Source: CAYOEJ01 sp964403015
GTDB taxonomy: Bacteria; Actinomycetota; Actinomycetes; Actinomycetales; Actinomycetaceae
Length of the DNA stretch: 64,000 nucleotides
Assembly: GCA_964403015.1 (NCBI GenBank)
Contig: CAYOEJ010000002.1
Location: forward strand, 1 to 64,000
Reading direction: 5' to 3'
Within the stretch, counting starts at the first letter, position 1. Each line of letters opens with the position of its first letter. Positions 24,442 to 34,279 of this stretch are shown piece after piece. Below the pieces are notes generated by a model that was not told where the DNA came from, searched no databases, and was given only the letters and a program-made list of their open reading frames with translations. A program made the translations under genes and the position numbers.

Positions 24442-25693
24442 GTCTCAACTCGTCGTCGCGAGGAAAAGAGACGGCTTGTCACAACCACCGCCGCTGCGAA
24501 GGCAACAAAGATGAAGGGAGCCAGCCAGACGCTCGGATAGATGACAATCGCAACCGCACTGAAAGACGCCACCGCAGTCCACATATACAACACGAGCACG
24601 GCAGCCGTGTGTGAGTGGCCGCGCCGGAGGAGGCGGTGGTGGAGGTGACCGGCGTCGGCCGAAAATGGCGAGCGCCCTTGCCTCATTCGTCGCACCACAG
24701 CCCACAGCAAGTCGACGAGTGGAATCACAAGGATGACCAGCGGCACGAGGATCGGCATAAAGGCGGGAATGGCTTGGGAAGTATTTGCATTGGCCGGATC
24801 GATTTGGCCAGTGACAAGAATCGAGGCCCCCGCAATAACTGCGCCCAGCATGAGAGCCCCGGAATCCCCCATGAAGATTCTGGCGGGATGGAAGTTGTGC
24901 GGCAAGAACCCCACGCAGATTCCAACGAGCGCCGCCACCACGGCGGTGGCCACGGAGGTGTAGTCGCCCGGTGAGGTCTCACGAGTCAAATAGTAGGCGT
25001 AGACGAAGAACGCCAGTGCCGCGATACCAACTACACCCGCAGCTAGGCCGTCGAGTCCGTCGATAAAATTGACTGCGTTAGCCACCATCACCACCGCGAT
25101 AATGGTGACGAAAAGTGTAAGCCGCGTGCTTCCCACGGTCAGACCCAGAAGCGGCACGGTCACGAGCTGGANNNNNNNNNNNNNNNNNNNNNNNNNNNNN
25201 NNNNNNNNNNNNNNNNNNNNNNNNNNNNNNNNNNNNNNNNNNNNNNNNNNNNNNNNNNNNNNNNNNNNNNNGTAAGCCGCGTGCTTCCCACGGTCAGACC
25301 CAGAAGCGGCACGGTCACGAGCTGGACACCCTGCCACGACATCACGCCAGCGGCAAGAATTTCCCCGGCAAACTTGGCGTACCACGTGAGGTCCCACACG
25401 TCGTCGATAACCCCGACCAGACACATAATGCCCGCGCCAATAACAATCGCCCAGGCAGCGGAGCCGAATTCAAACACCTGGCTCAAATAGGGAATTTGCG
25501 AAGCTACAAGCAGCGAGACCACAAGCCCGAGATACATCGCGACTCCGCCAAGTCGCGCGACGGGAACCTTGTGTACGTCGCGCTCGCGAATTTTTGTCAT
25601 AGCGCCCGTAGCCAACGAAATCCGCAGGACCAGTGGAACCAAAATATAGGTCACCACGGCGGCCAGGACCATGATCAGGAGGTAGACTCTCAC
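24438..25693 (-). CDS. wecA: Undecaprenyl-phosphate GlcNAc-1-phosphate transferase, split by a spurious assembly gap
   Basis: MraY/WecA-family membrane enzyme that transfers a sugar-1-phosphate to a polyprenyl phosphate at the start of cell-wall glycan synthesis. As printed it is interrupted by 100 N (25172-25271). The 55 bp before the gap (25117-25171) are repeated after it (25272-25326). Removing the N run and one copy (155 nt) leaves 1101 nt, an uninterrupted 366-residue protein. Motifs are V-G-V-I-D-D near 95, N-F-I-D-G-L-D-G near 160 and the cytoplasmic H-L-H-H-R-L-L-R-R-G-H. The start is GTG 25693, overlapping sua5 by 4 nt (GTGA). Confidence 0.9.
25172..25271. other. 100-N scaffold gap with duplicated flanks
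   Basis: The placeholder gap is flanked by the same 55-bp sequence on both sides (25117-25171 and 25272-25326). The two contigs therefore overlap and the true gap length is zero. Confidence 0.95.
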
Positions 25694-26334
25694 GGCCTCG
25701 CCTCAATGGGCGCAATCTGGCGCAGGTCTTCAAGTGAGATCGCGCCCGCGCGGACCACGTCGATCACGTAATCGCCATTCTTTGGCGTGAACCGCAAAAT
25801 CGTGGAGGGGACCCCCCCGTCGCACTCGCCGTCGTCGAGATAGACGCTGACGGCATCCCCCAGCTGACTTTGAGCGTCCGTAACGTTGGTAGCGGGAGGA
25901 TGTCCAGTGATGTTTGCACTCGTAACTGCGAGTGGCCCCACGGTGCGCAACAGTTCGAGGGCGACGGCGGAATCGGGCATTCGCAGCGCAACCGTTCCGT
26001 TGGTTTCACCCAGATCCCAGCCCAGATCGTCTCGGGCAGGGAAGATGAGGGTCAGCGCGCCGGGCCAGTATCGTTCAATGAACGTCGAGGCAATGTCCGG
26101 CAGTTCTTCAACGAGATCGCGAGCTTGCTCCACCGAGGCAACGAGTACGGGCGGTGGCATGGCACGGGTACGGGACTTCGCCATGAGAAGTCTGGTCACG
26201 GCGTCGGCAGAACGAGGATCTGCACCGATGCCGTAAACGGTGTCGGTGGGCAGGCAGATGACCTCCCCGCGTTCTATTGCCTCGTGGGCTGCGCGGATAG
26301 CTGGCGCGAGATCGCGGCAATCGTAAACGCTCAC
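25690..26334 (-). CDS. sua5: L-threonylcarbamoyladenylate synthase (Sua5/YwlC/TsaC family)
   Basis: A 214-residue enzyme that makes threonylcarbamoyl-AMP from threonine, bicarbonate and ATP for the t6A37 modification of ANN-decoding tRNAs. Motifs are G-E-V-I-C-L-P-T-D-T-V-Y-G-I near 24, K-S-R-T-R near 53, and A-V-T-S-A-N-I-T-G near 140. It lies between prmC and wecA, the standard actinobacterial order, and overlaps prmC by 4 nt. Confidence 0.94.
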   Translation of the reverse strand: MSVYDCRDLAPAIRAAHEAIERGEVICLPTDTVYGIGADPRSADAVTRLLMAKSRTRAMPPPVLVASVEQARDLVEELPDIASTFIERYWPGALTLIFPARDDLGWDLGETNGTVALRMPDSAVALELLRTVGPLAVTSANITGHPPATNVTDAQSQLGDAVSVYLDDGECDGGVPSTILRFTPKNGDYVIDVVRAGAISLEDLRQIAPIEARP

Positions 26335-27188
26335 GTATCCTCCTGTGCCAAGTCCGCCTGCAGATCAAGCGGCTTTTGGGCGTATAACCAACGGTCTCGG
26401 CCAGCCAAATCCTGCCCGGTTCCTACGTTCACAAACCTGTGTGCCGCCGCTCGTAAGGCCTCGCCCTGATCATCAGCATGTTCCATGACGAGGATACCGC
26501 CCGGTCGCAGTAGCGCGAAAGCACGCTCGACCAATTGCTGCGGAATGTCTAGCCCATCCGGGCCTCCGCCATAGAGTGCGCCAGCGGGATCGCGCAGCAC
26601 TTCCGCAGATAATTCGTGGTGCGGAGGAACGTAGGGCGGATTGCAGATCACTAGGTCCGCATTGCCGAGCAGCTCTTCGAATTCGGTGCGTGCATCGCCT
26701 AGGGCAAGCGTGACAAGATTTCCGTAGGTTTCGTTGTTCTCGCTGGCCGCTTCAAACGCGATCTCGCTCAGTTCCACTGCGAAGACACGCGCTTGCGGAT
26801 ACTCAGTCGCAATAGAAATCGCTATCGCCCCTGAACCCGTACATAGATCGACGACGACGGGCGCCGGTTTGCCCATTCGCTTGAGCGCGGTGAGTCCGGC
26901 TTCAACCACCATCTCAGTTTCGGGACGGACGATGAAGACTCCGGGGCGGGAAACAAGCGTGAGGTAGCGGAACCACATCGTTCCGATGATGTGTTGCAGC
27001 GGTTCACGAGCCGCGCGCCGCTCAACCGCAGCGTCAAATGCACGTGCCTCGTCCGTCGTCGGCGAGTCTGTTCCCACCGGAACACTGCCCGCTACAAATT
27101 CAGCAAGTTCCCTAGCGTCATTCAGCGGGGAGGCTACGCCCGCCGCGGCTAAACGCTCCGCGGCCGCCGCGATGCGGCCCGACCACAC
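26331..27188 (-). CDS. prmC: Release factor glutamine methyltransferase PrmC
   Basis: A 285-residue SAM-dependent methyltransferase that methylates the GGQ glutamine of release factors. The N-terminal helical domain has E-P-L-Q-H-I-I-G near 60. The SAM motif is V-D-L-C-T-G-S-G-A-I-A-I near 114, and the substrate-binding N-P-P-Y is near 184. It starts with GTG 27188, overlapping the stop of its substrate gene prfA by one base (TAGTG). Confidence 0.95.
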   Translation of the reverse strand: MWSGRIAAAAERLAAAGVASPLNDARELAEFVAGSVPVGTDSPTTDEARAFDAAVERRAAREPLQHIIGTMWFRYLTLVSRPGVFIVRPETEMVVEAGLTALKRMGKPAPVVVDLCTGSGAIAISIATEYPQARVFAVELSEIAFEAASENNETYGNLVTLALGDARTEFEELLGNADLVICNPPYVPPHHELSAEVLRDPAGALYGGGPDGLDIPQQLVERAFALLRPGGILVMEHADDQGEALRAAAHRFVNVGTGQDLAGRDRWLYAQKPLDLQADLAQEDT

Positions 27189-28300
27189 TATTTCTCCCCA
27201 GCCTCATCCGCAGCCGATTCGAGGCGCTCGGCCTCGTCCATTTCGCGCAGTGATGTGATGACCGCTTCGAGATCTCCACCTAGGACGGCATCGAGGTTGT
27301 GTGCCTTGTAGCCGGTGCGATGATCCGCAATGCGGTTCTCGGGGAAGTTATAGGTGCGAACACGCTCGGAACGGTCTACTGTTCGAACCTGTGAGCGGCG
27401 CTGATCAGCTTCCTTCGCGGCCTGTTCTTCCAGCTGAGCCTGGCGCAGTCGGGCCATTAGCACGCGCATTGCGGACTCGCGGTTCTTGATCTGGGATTTC
27501 TCGTCCTGCATCGACACCGTGATTCCCGTAGGAAGGTGGGTGATGCGAACGGCCGAGTCAGTGGTGTTCACGGACTGACCGCCGGGGCCGGAGGAACGGT
27601 AGACATCGATGCGCAGATCGTTGTCGTGGATCTCGACCTCGTCTGGCTCATCCACCTCGGCGAACACGAGCACGCCCGCTGCGGAGGTGTGAATGCGCCC
27701 CTGCGATTCGGTTTGCGGAACACGCTGGACGCGGTGCACGCCGGCCTCGTACTTGAGATGAGCCCACACGCCGTCCGCAGGATCTTCTGGCACACTCTTC
27801 GCCTTCACGGCCATCGAAACATCCTTGTAGCCGCCAAGCTCTGTGTCGGTAGCAGAAAGGATCTGTGTTGACCATCCCTTTGACTCTGCATAGCGCTGGT
27901 ACATGCGCAGCAGATCCGCGGCGAACAGCGCCGACTCTTCGCCACCTTCACCAGCTTTGACTTCGACGATGGCATCGCGGCTGTCGTCGGGGTCGCGAGG
28001 GATCAGGGCGTCACGCAGTTCTGCCGCCGCGGTAGCAACGTCCTGCTCTAGACGCGGAAGTTCCTCGGCAAACATCTCGCCGTCTTCGCCGCCCAGCTCG
28101 ACGATCTCCCGCGTTTCCTCAAGGTCTTGGGATGCCTTCTGCCAGCGTTGGTAGCGGCCAACAACGCGACCAAGTTCGGCGTACCGACGGCCAAGTGAAC
28201 GCAGCCGATCTGGCTGCGAGGCAATCTCCGGCGACGACATTTGCTGCTCGATCTCGCGATGCTCGGCAAGCATGGCTTCGGCGGCGGGGAAACTGGTCAT
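27188..28300 (-). CDS. prfA: Peptide chain release factor 1
   Basis: A 370-residue RF1 that recognises UAA and UAG. The peptidyl-tRNA hydrolysis motif G-G-Q sits in S-S-G-P-G-G-Q-S-V-N near 235. A GGAG site lies before the ATG. Immediately downstream is prmC, which modifies this glutamine. Confidence 0.97.
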   Translation of the reverse strand: MTSFPAAEAMLAEHREIEQQMSSPEIASQPDRLRSLGRRYAELGRVVGRYQRWQKASQDLEETREIVELGGEDGEMFAEELPRLEQDVATAAAELRDALIPRDPDDSRDAIVEVKAGEGGEESALFAADLLRMYQRYAESKGWSTQILSATDTELGGYKDVSMAVKAKSVPEDPADGVWAHLKYEAGVHRVQRVPQTESQGRIHTSAAGVLVFAEVDEPDEVEIHDNDLRIDVYRSSGPGGQSVNTTDSAVRITHLPTGITVSMQDEKSQIKNRESAMRVLMARLRQAQLEEQAAKEADQRRSQVRTVDRSERVRTYNFPENRIADHRTGYKAHNLDAVLGGDLEAVITSLREMDEAERLESAADEAGEK

Positions 28301-28391
28301 TGTTTAAACTCCAAGCTGGGTAGTGGTTGAACTACCGATGGGTGGTTAGTGGCGGCTGGCCGTTGAATCCTACGTGCGGATCGGATACGTC

Positions 28392-28424
28392 AAACGCCGG
28401 TACAGAAAAACCGTACCGGCGTTT
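28392..28424 (-). terminator. Terminator after rpmE
   Basis: A perfect 12-bp inverted repeat (AAACGCCGGTAC / GTACCGGCGTTT) with a 9-nt loop, about 10 nt beyond the rpmE stop. It separates rpmE from prfA. Confidence 0.75.
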
Positions 28425-28434
28425 GGAAGTAAAG

Positions 28435-28644
28435 CTACTTACGCTTACCGTAGCGAGCTTCGAAGCGTGCCACGCGGCCACCGGTATCAAGAATCTTCTG
28501 CTTGCCGGTGTAGAACGGATGGCATTCGCTGCACACGTCTACGCGGAGAGTATCCTCGCCGAGCGTGGAGCGGGTTTCGAACTGTGCGCCACAGGTGCAA
28601 GATACCTGCACGGGCGTGTACTCAGGGTGAATTCCCTGCTTCAT
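28435..28644 (-). CDS. rpmE: 50S ribosomal protein bL31
   Basis: A 69-residue zinc-type bL31: Cys pair C-T-C near 16-18 and C-S-E-C-H near 38-42, followed by H-P-F-Y-T-G. This is the C+ (zinc-binding) form, which in many actinobacteria has a zinc-independent paralogue elsewhere. An AAGGAG site lies before the ATG. It is downstream of rho, as in other actinobacteria. Confidence 0.97.
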   Translation of the reverse strand: MKQGIHPEYTPVQVSCTCGAQFETRSTLGEDTLRVDVCSECHPFYTGKQKILDTGGRVARFEARYGKRK

Positions 28645-28802
28645 AATTACTCCTTGGATCGTTTAGTGCCCTGGGTCCACAGCGCGCTATGTCCGCATGG
28701 GCGAACCGTAGCTTGCGTTGTGCGGCGAAGTGGTGAACCAGAAGCCGACGGTCAATTGAAACATATTTACTCTGGAAGTTGCAGGTTCCGTGAGGAAATG
28801 CA

Positions 28803-28825
28803 CGGGCAGCGAGAAAGGCCGCCCG
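28803..28825 (-). terminator. Probable terminator after rho
   Basis: An 8-bp stem with one G-U pair (CGGGCGGC / GCTGCCCG in the leftward transcript) and a 7-nt loop, 10 nt beyond the rho stop, followed by TGCATTTCC. The U-tract is weak. Confidence 0.4.
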
Positions 28826-28835
28826 CGCATCCCAA

Positions 28836-30704
28836 CTACTGCTCTTCGATACCCTGCATTCCGCGTACAACCGACATGAAGAACTGGGCGTTCGACTCGG
28901 TCTTGCGCAGGCGGCCCAGCAGGAAGTCCGATGCTTCTTGAACGTCCTGGTTGCCAAGGGCGCGGCGAAGATGCCAGATAATCTTGAGTTCCTCGGGGCT
29001 GAGCAGCTGCTCTTCGCGGCGAGTACCGGAGGCGTTGATATCCACCGCAGGGAAGATACGGCGATCTGCGAGCTGACGCGAAAGACGCAGCTCCATGTTG
29101 CCGGTTCCCTTGAACTCTTCGAAGATCACTTCGTCCATCTTCGATCCAGTCTCCACGAGCGCGGATGCCACGATCGTGAGCGAGCCACCGTTTTCGATGT
29201 TTCGCGCCGCACCGAAGAACTTCTTAGGCGGGTAGAGTGCACCGGCATCCACACCACCAGAAAGAATTCGGCCCGACGCCGGGGCTGCCAAGTTGTAGGC
29301 GCGGGACAGACGCGTCAGTGAATCCAAGAGGATGACGACGTCTTGGCCGAGCTCAACTAGGCGCTTTGCACGCTCGACTGCCAGTTCGGCAACGATCGTA
29401 TGATCGGAGGCCGGGCGGTCGAAGGTGGAGGCAATAACCTCGCCCTTGACCAGACGCTGCATGTCCGTCACTTCTTCAGGGCGCTCATCGACGAGAACCA
29501 CCATGAGGTGAACGTTCGGATTATTGTTCGAAATCGCCATGGCGATCTGCTGCATCACTACGGTCTTGCCGGCCTTTGGCGGCGATACGATGAGGCCACG
29601 CTGGCCCTTGCCGATCGGAGCGACGAGGTCGATCATACGTGTGGTGAGCGCCTTCTGGGTGGTCTCAAGACGCAGCATTTCCTGCGGGTACAGCGGTGTG
29701 AGCTTGTTGAACTCTGGACGCTCTGCCGCATCCTCGATCGACAGGCCATTAATCGTGTTGACCTCAACCAGCGGGTTGTACTTGTGCTGACGACCCCTGT
29801 TATTGCCGTCATTGGTACGAACCGATCCCTGGATGGCATCGCCACGACGAAGCGCGAACTTCTTGATGATCTGCTGCGATACGTAGGCGTCGTTCTTGCC
29901 CGGCAGGTATCCGCCAGTACGCAGATAGGCGTTATTGCCGTCAATGTCTAGGATGCCAGCGACAGGAATGAGCACGTCATCATCGCGAACCTGGTCGTTG
30001 CCGCCCTGATTTTGACCCTGGCTACGATCGCCTTGGTTACGATCGCCCTGATTGCGGTCACGGCGGTTGCGGTCGCGGCGGTTGCGGTTGCGCTCGCGTC
30101 GGTTGTTGCGGCCACGGTTACGGTTCGAATCATCGTCGTCACCGCGGTGATCTTCTGCCCGACGCTCGGCTGCTTCACCCAGTGCGTCAAGTGCTGCCTG
30201 CTTCTCCTCCGGAGTCATATCTTCCGACTGATCCGAGCGGCGGTTGCGAGTGCGGTTGCGCTGGCGGTCGTCGTCTCGGCCATCATCCGAGCGGCGATTG
30301 TGACGACGACGATCGCCGTCCTGCTCGCCAGAGTCCCGGGACTCGTCCGAGCTGTCATCGTTCGAACGATCACTGTCCGAGCGGCTGTTGCTCGAGCCGC
30401 GCTCGTCCCGATCCTCGCGCCGATCGTTGCGGTTACTTCCACCCTCGTCGTCTGAGCCACGGCCACTGTTGGGGCCCCGGTCATTGCGCTCGCGGGACGG
30501 TGGGGTCTCACCGGCATTGGTCTCGGCCTTGTCAGTCCGTGCGGACTGGGGAGCTCCGTTGCCCTTAATCGCCGCAACATAGTCGGCTTTACGGGACTTT
30601 GGCGGCATCGAGATACCCATCGACGCCGCAAGCTCTTTAAGCTCCGGCAAGCGCATTGCAGACAGAGCTGGCTTACGGCCGGAGGTGGTTGGAGTTTCGC
30701 TCAC
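28836..30704 (-). CDS. rho: Transcription termination factor Rho with RNR-rich insert
   Basis: A 622-residue Rho helicase. The start is GTG 30704 (V-S-E-T-P-T-T), with AAGGAAG upstream. An N-terminal SAP-like Rho_N segment (L-P-E-L-K-E-L-A) is followed by about 200 residues of Arg/Asp/Asn/Ser low complexity (about 50-250) containing near-perfect R-D-R-N-R-R-D-R-N and G-D-R-N-Q repeats. The RNA-binding cold-shock-like domain and the ATPase domain follow (Walker A P-P-K-A-G-K-T near 395, E-E-F-K-G-T-G-N-M-E near 543). The disordered insert is usual in high-GC actinobacteria and adds RNA affinity. Confidence 0.96.
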   Translation of the reverse strand: MSETPTTSGRKPALSAMRLPELKELAASMGISMPPKSRKADYVAAIKGNGAPQSARTDKAETNAGETPPSRERNDRGPNSGRGSDDEGGSNRNDRREDRDERGSSNSRSDSDRSNDDSSDESRDSGEQDGDRRRHNRRSDDGRDDDRQRNRTRNRRSDQSEDMTPEEKQAALDALGEAAERRAEDHRGDDDDSNRNRGRNNRRERNRNRRDRNRRDRNQGDRNQGDRSQGQNQGGNDQVRDDDVLIPVAGILDIDGNNAYLRTGGYLPGKNDAYVSQQIIKKFALRRGDAIQGSVRTNDGNNRGRQHKYNPLVEVNTINGLSIEDAAERPEFNKLTPLYPQEMLRLETTQKALTTRMIDLVAPIGKGQRGLIVSPPKAGKTVVMQQIAMAISNNNPNVHLMVVLVDERPEEVTDMQRLVKGEVIASTFDRPASDHTIVAELAVERAKRLVELGQDVVILLDSLTRLSRAYNLAAPASGRILSGGVDAGALYPPKKFFGAARNIENGGSLTIVASALVETGSKMDEVIFEEFKGTGNMELRLSRQLADRRIFPAVDINASGTRREEQLLSPEELKIIWHLRRALGNQDVQEASDFLLGRLRKTESNAQFFMSVVRGMQGIEEQ

Positions 30705-30892
30705 GAGGTTCCTTCCTCGGGACCAAGAATCAGTGCGATTTGGTCGTGTTGTTATTGATTGACCATATGAGGTCAAGACATGGAGTGAACAGCCAAAAAA
30801 TTAAAGGGGCTACGAAAACAAGCCAGTACTCGGGATGAACCGTCGAGCTGCTGTTCGAGATAAGCATACACAATCATTGCAATTGTAGAAAG

Positions 30893-31780
30893 CTAAAGCA
30901 GGCGCGCACCATCAACCTGTGACGAGCGCACCACCGCAAAACCCTGGGCGCCAAGAATCTTCGCCATCCGATCGTCGACCTCAGCAAAAACAAGGATCGA
31001 CGGCCCCGCACCCGAAATAACAGCCGGCCAACCGGCGTCGCGCAGCGCTCTGAGCACGTTCGAACTATGTTTCATAGCGTCCGCACGGTAATCCTGGTGC
31101 AGCCTGTCCTCGGTTGCGGCGAGCAGCAGCTCGGGCTGACGCGCGAGCGCGTGAACCAAAAGTGCCGTCCTGCCAGCGTTAAAGGCCGCATCCGCATGCG
31201 AAACGGTCGGTGGCAGTGCCGCGCGAGCCTCCGACGTCGGCAAAATTTCTCGCGGAACCAGCAGGGTGGTCTTCACCTTGGGCGAGACGTCCAGCCGCGT
31301 GGCCTGCACGTGCTCGCCGTCGTGCCATGACACCACCGCGCCACCGTAGATGGCGGGGGCCGCGTTATCCGGGTGTCCTTCGAAGTCAGTGGCGATTTCC
31401 AACACCGTCTGGTCATCAAGAGCTTCCGGGTGGTCAATTAGTCCGCGAACGAGCATGATCCCGGCGACGACGGCGGCCGCCGACGATCCCAGTCCCTTCC
31501 CGTGCGGAATGTTGTTCCGGCTTACGAGCTCGATGCCACCGCTCGGGGCGTCAACATAGCTGAGCGCGGTGTGCATCGCTCGCACAATGAGGTGCGAATC
31601 ATCGCGCGGCAGGGAATCGTGGCCCTCCCCCAACACGGTCACCCGTGTGGTTCCCATGGTCATCGTGACCGATACTTCGTCCCACAGATCGTGGGCCATG
31701 CCCATCGAGTCAAATCCGGGGCCAAGGTTGCCCGACGTTGCCGGCACACGCACACGCGCGTGGTCCTTGATAAATCGCAT
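30893..31780 (-). CDS. thrB: Homoserine kinase
   Basis: A 295-residue GHMP-family kinase phosphorylating homoserine in threonine synthesis. Motifs are V-P-A-T-S-G-N-L-G-P-G-F-D near 12 and the ATP loop G-K-G-L-G-S-S-A-A-A near 93. It begins 1 nt after the thrC stop. A TAGGCT hexamer exactly 6 nt before the ATG could also allow leaderless internal initiation, but no -35 is evident. Confidence 0.95.
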   Translation of the reverse strand: MRFIKDHARVRVPATSGNLGPGFDSMGMAHDLWDEVSVTMTMGTTRVTVLGEGHDSLPRDDSHLIVRAMHTALSYVDAPSGGIELVSRNNIPHGKGLGSSAAAVVAGIMLVRGLIDHPEALDDQTVLEIATDFEGHPDNAAPAIYGGAVVSWHDGEHVQATRLDVSPKVKTTLLVPREILPTSEARAALPPTVSHADAAFNAGRTALLVHALARQPELLLAATEDRLHQDYRADAMKHSSNVLRALRDAGWPAVISGAGPSILVFAEVDDRMAKILGAQGFAVVRSSQVDGARLL

Positions 31781-31781
31781 G

Positions 31782-32882
31782 CTATAAGCCTAGCGCGGCA
31801 ACAGCGGCGTCGAGGGTTGGCGCGATCGGCGTGATGTCGATGTTCCGGTCCCCCAAAGCCGTGGCGGTGTCTTTCAGTCCATTTCCGGTCACTGTACAAA
31901 CAATCTTTGCACCTGCTGGCACCTTGCCCGCCTCTGCGGCTTTGAGAAGACCGGCGATAGAGGCAGCGGACGCCGGCTCCACGAAGACGCCGACTTCTGC
32001 TGCAAGAACAGCTTGCGCGCTAAGAATTTCGTCGTCGGTAACGCGATCGATCCAGCCGTGCGAATCGTCGCGAGCAGCCTCTGCGTACTTCCACGACGCA
32101 GGGTTACCGATGCGAATGGCGGTTGCGACAGTTTCTGGGTCGTCAACGACGTGGCCAAGCACCAGCGGCGCTGCACCCCAGGCTTGGACTCCCCACATCT
32201 GTGGGACCTTTGTGGCAACCGGTTCAAGATGGAGCGCGTCTTCGTCGATGGACGCCAGCGTGGTTCGACCCGCGTACTCGTTGTATCCCATCCAGTAGGC
32301 CGTAATGTTTCCGGCGTTGCCAACGGGCAGGACATGGATGTCCGGGGCGTCCCCGAGCGCGTCCACGATTTCGAAGGCAGCGGTCTTCTGCCCCTGCAGA
32401 CGATAGGGGTTCACGGAGTTGACGAGGGCAACTGGCTGCGTATCCGTCAGATCTCGGACGATCTGGAGACAGTCATCAAAGTTTCCATCCACGGCAACCA
32501 GCTTGGCTCCGTGGACGATGGCCTGCGCCAGCTTTCCAGCCGCAATCTTGCCCGCGGGCAAAATGACCGCACATTCAAGGCCGGCAGCCACAGCATATGC
32601 GGCCGCCGACGCCGATGTATTGCCCGTAGATGCGCAGGCTACGACCTTTGTATCGGTCGCCTTCACCTTCGAAATCGCCGTCGTCATCCCGCGGTCTTTA
32701 AACGAGCCGGTCGGGTTGGCGCCCTCAACCTTCACGTAAACCTCGGCTCCGGTACGGTCATTCAGCGCCGGTGCGGGGACTAGGGGAGTCCCGCCCTCGT
32801 AGAGGGTGACAACCGGATCTTCGGATGCAAAAGGCAGTCGCTCGCGGTACTCGTTGATGAGACCTTGCCACTGGTGAGCCAT
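31782..32882 (-). CDS. thrC: Threonine synthase
   Basis: A 366-residue PLP enzyme converting O-phosphohomoserine to threonine. The PLP lysine is in G-S-F-K-D-R-G-M-T near 60, and the phosphate loop is P-V-G-N-A-G-N near 185. Its ATG overlaps the hom stop (TAATG). Confidence 0.96.
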   Translation of the reverse strand: MAHQWQGLINEYRERLPFASEDPVVTLYEGGTPLVPAPALNDRTGAEVYVKVEGANPTGSFKDRGMTTAISKVKATDTKVVACASTGNTSASAAAYAVAAGLECAVILPAGKIAAGKLAQAIVHGAKLVAVDGNFDDCLQIVRDLTDTQPVALVNSVNPYRLQGQKTAAFEIVDALGDAPDIHVLPVGNAGNITAYWMGYNEYAGRTTLASIDEDALHLEPVATKVPQMWGVQAWGAAPLVLGHVVDDPETVATAIRIGNPASWKYAEAARDDSHGWIDRVTDDEILSAQAVLAAEVGVFVEPASAASIAGLLKAAEAGKVPAGAKIVCTVTGNGLKDTATALGDRNIDITPIAPTLDAAVAALGL

Positions 32883-34192
32883 TAGTCTTCCTCCACTCGG
32901 AACAGTCGGACAATGTGATCAACGGAATCCAGCTCGCCAAGAGCCTCCACTGTCCGTCGCACATCGGATTGCTTTGCCCTGTGAGTCGTTATCGTCAAGT
33001 ATGCAAGGCCGCCGTCGTCCTCGTCAGCAGATTGATCAACCGAGGATTGACGCAATTCCAGAATCGAGACACCACACTGCGCAAGCAATTGAGAAATCTC
33101 GGCGAGCGTCCCGACCTCATCTCGTACGGCGATGGTCATGAAGTACCGTGAGACGGACTCGTCCGGCGCCAGCAGCGGCACATCGCCAAACAGGACCTCG
33201 AGCGGAGCTCGTCCACCTTGGACCCTCTTTGATGCAGCGGCGACGACGTCGGAAAGCACAGCCGACGCCGTGGGCGCACCTCCCGCACCACGCCCGTAGA
33301 GCATGAGCCTATCGGCCGCAGCCGCCTCGATCACGATCGCGTTGAACGAGCCACCCACTGAGGCAAGAGGGTGTGCTTGGGGAACCATCGACGGATTCAC
33401 GCGCACCTCGATCCCGTAGGCACCGTCGTCGTCCACCAGTCGAGCCGTGGCGATGAGCTTAATGACATAGCCTGCGTCCTTAGCCACAGCGATGTCAGCT
33501 GCGGTAATGTCGCGGATGCCGTGAACGTGGACATCGTCGAGACTCACCCGCGTGTGAAAAGCGAGGGAAGCCAAGATTGCCGCTTTGGCGGCAGCGTCGA
33601 ATCCATCGACGTCGGCGGTGGGGTCAGCTTCGGCGAATCCCAATTCCTGGGCCCTCGCCAGAACCTCGGCGTAGTCGAGACCCTTCGTGGTCATCTCGTC
33701 GAGGATAAAGTTTGTGGTTCCGTTCAATATTCCTTGCACGGCGAGAACCCTGTCTCCCGCAAGCGATTCGCGCAACCCGTATACAACGGGAACTGCGCCA
33801 GCCACGGCCGCTTCGTAGTAGACATCAACGTTCTTTTCAGCGGCAGCTTCGTAAATCTCTGGCCCATGAGCGGCTAGGAGCGCCTTGTTTCCAGTGATAA
33901 CTGAGGCCCCGGCGGAAATAGCTTCGTGGATGAGCGAGCGCGGTGGTTCGATTCCACCAATCAATTCGATGACAAGATCGGCCTGGGAAATGATGGAGTG
34001 GGGATCGTCTGTGAGAAGAGTCCGGTCGATCGCGGGGTCACGCTCGCTGTCGAGGTTATTCACCGCAATCCCAATAAGTTCGAGCGGTGCTCCAGCTCGA
34101 GCTGCGAGCACGTCCTGTTGTTCCGCCAGCAGCTTCGCTACCGCTGTCCCGACCGTGCCACATCCCAGCAACGCAATCTTGATGCTATCCAT
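32882..34192 (-). CDS. hom: Homoserine dehydrogenase
   Basis: A 436-residue NAD(P)-dependent enzyme reducing aspartate semialdehyde. It has an N-terminal Rossmann motif (G-C-G-T-V-G near 11), the catalytic region G-I-L-N-G-T-T-N-F-I near 160, and a C-terminal ACT domain (about 355-436) for feedback control by threonine. AGGAGG lies 4 nt before the ATG, and a TAGGCT -10-like hexamer lies about 20 nt upstream, so it may have its own promoter 88 nt behind lysA. Confidence 0.96.
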   Translation of the reverse strand: MDSIKIALLGCGTVGTAVAKLLAEQQDVLAARAGAPLELIGIAVNNLDSERDPAIDRTLLTDDPHSIISQADLVIELIGGIEPPRSLIHEAISAGASVITGNKALLAAHGPEIYEAAAEKNVDVYYEAAVAGAVPVVYGLRESLAGDRVLAVQGILNGTTNFILDEMTTKGLDYAEVLARAQELGFAEADPTADVDGFDAAAKAAILASLAFHTRVSLDDVHVHGIRDITAADIAVAKDAGYVIKLIATARLVDDDGAYGIEVRVNPSMVPQAHPLASVGGSFNAIVIEAAAADRLMLYGRGAGGAPTASAVLSDVVAAASKRVQGGRAPLEVLFGDVPLLAPDESVSRYFMTIAVRDEVGTLAEISQLLAQCGVSILELRQSSVDQSADEDDGGLAYLTITTHRAKQSDVRRTVEALGELDSVDHIVRLFRVEED

Positions 34193-34279
34193 GATCCTCC
34201 TAGGTTGATCCGAGCCTAAACGCCCGCATGGCTTTACCGGTGCCGGCGTCCGCCACGTGGGAAGAGGCGGCGTCGCAAA

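Noticed and set aside
25117..25326. Direct repeat flanking the N run as a biological duplication or insertion
   Set aside because: The N run is exactly 100 long, a scaffold placeholder, and removing it plus one copy restores the reading frame precisely.
29400..30455. Overlapping rightward frames opposite rho with hydrophobic A-V-V-A stretches
   Set aside because: Complement of the Arg/Asn/Asp-rich Rho insert; the hydrophobic look is an artefact of the complementary codons.
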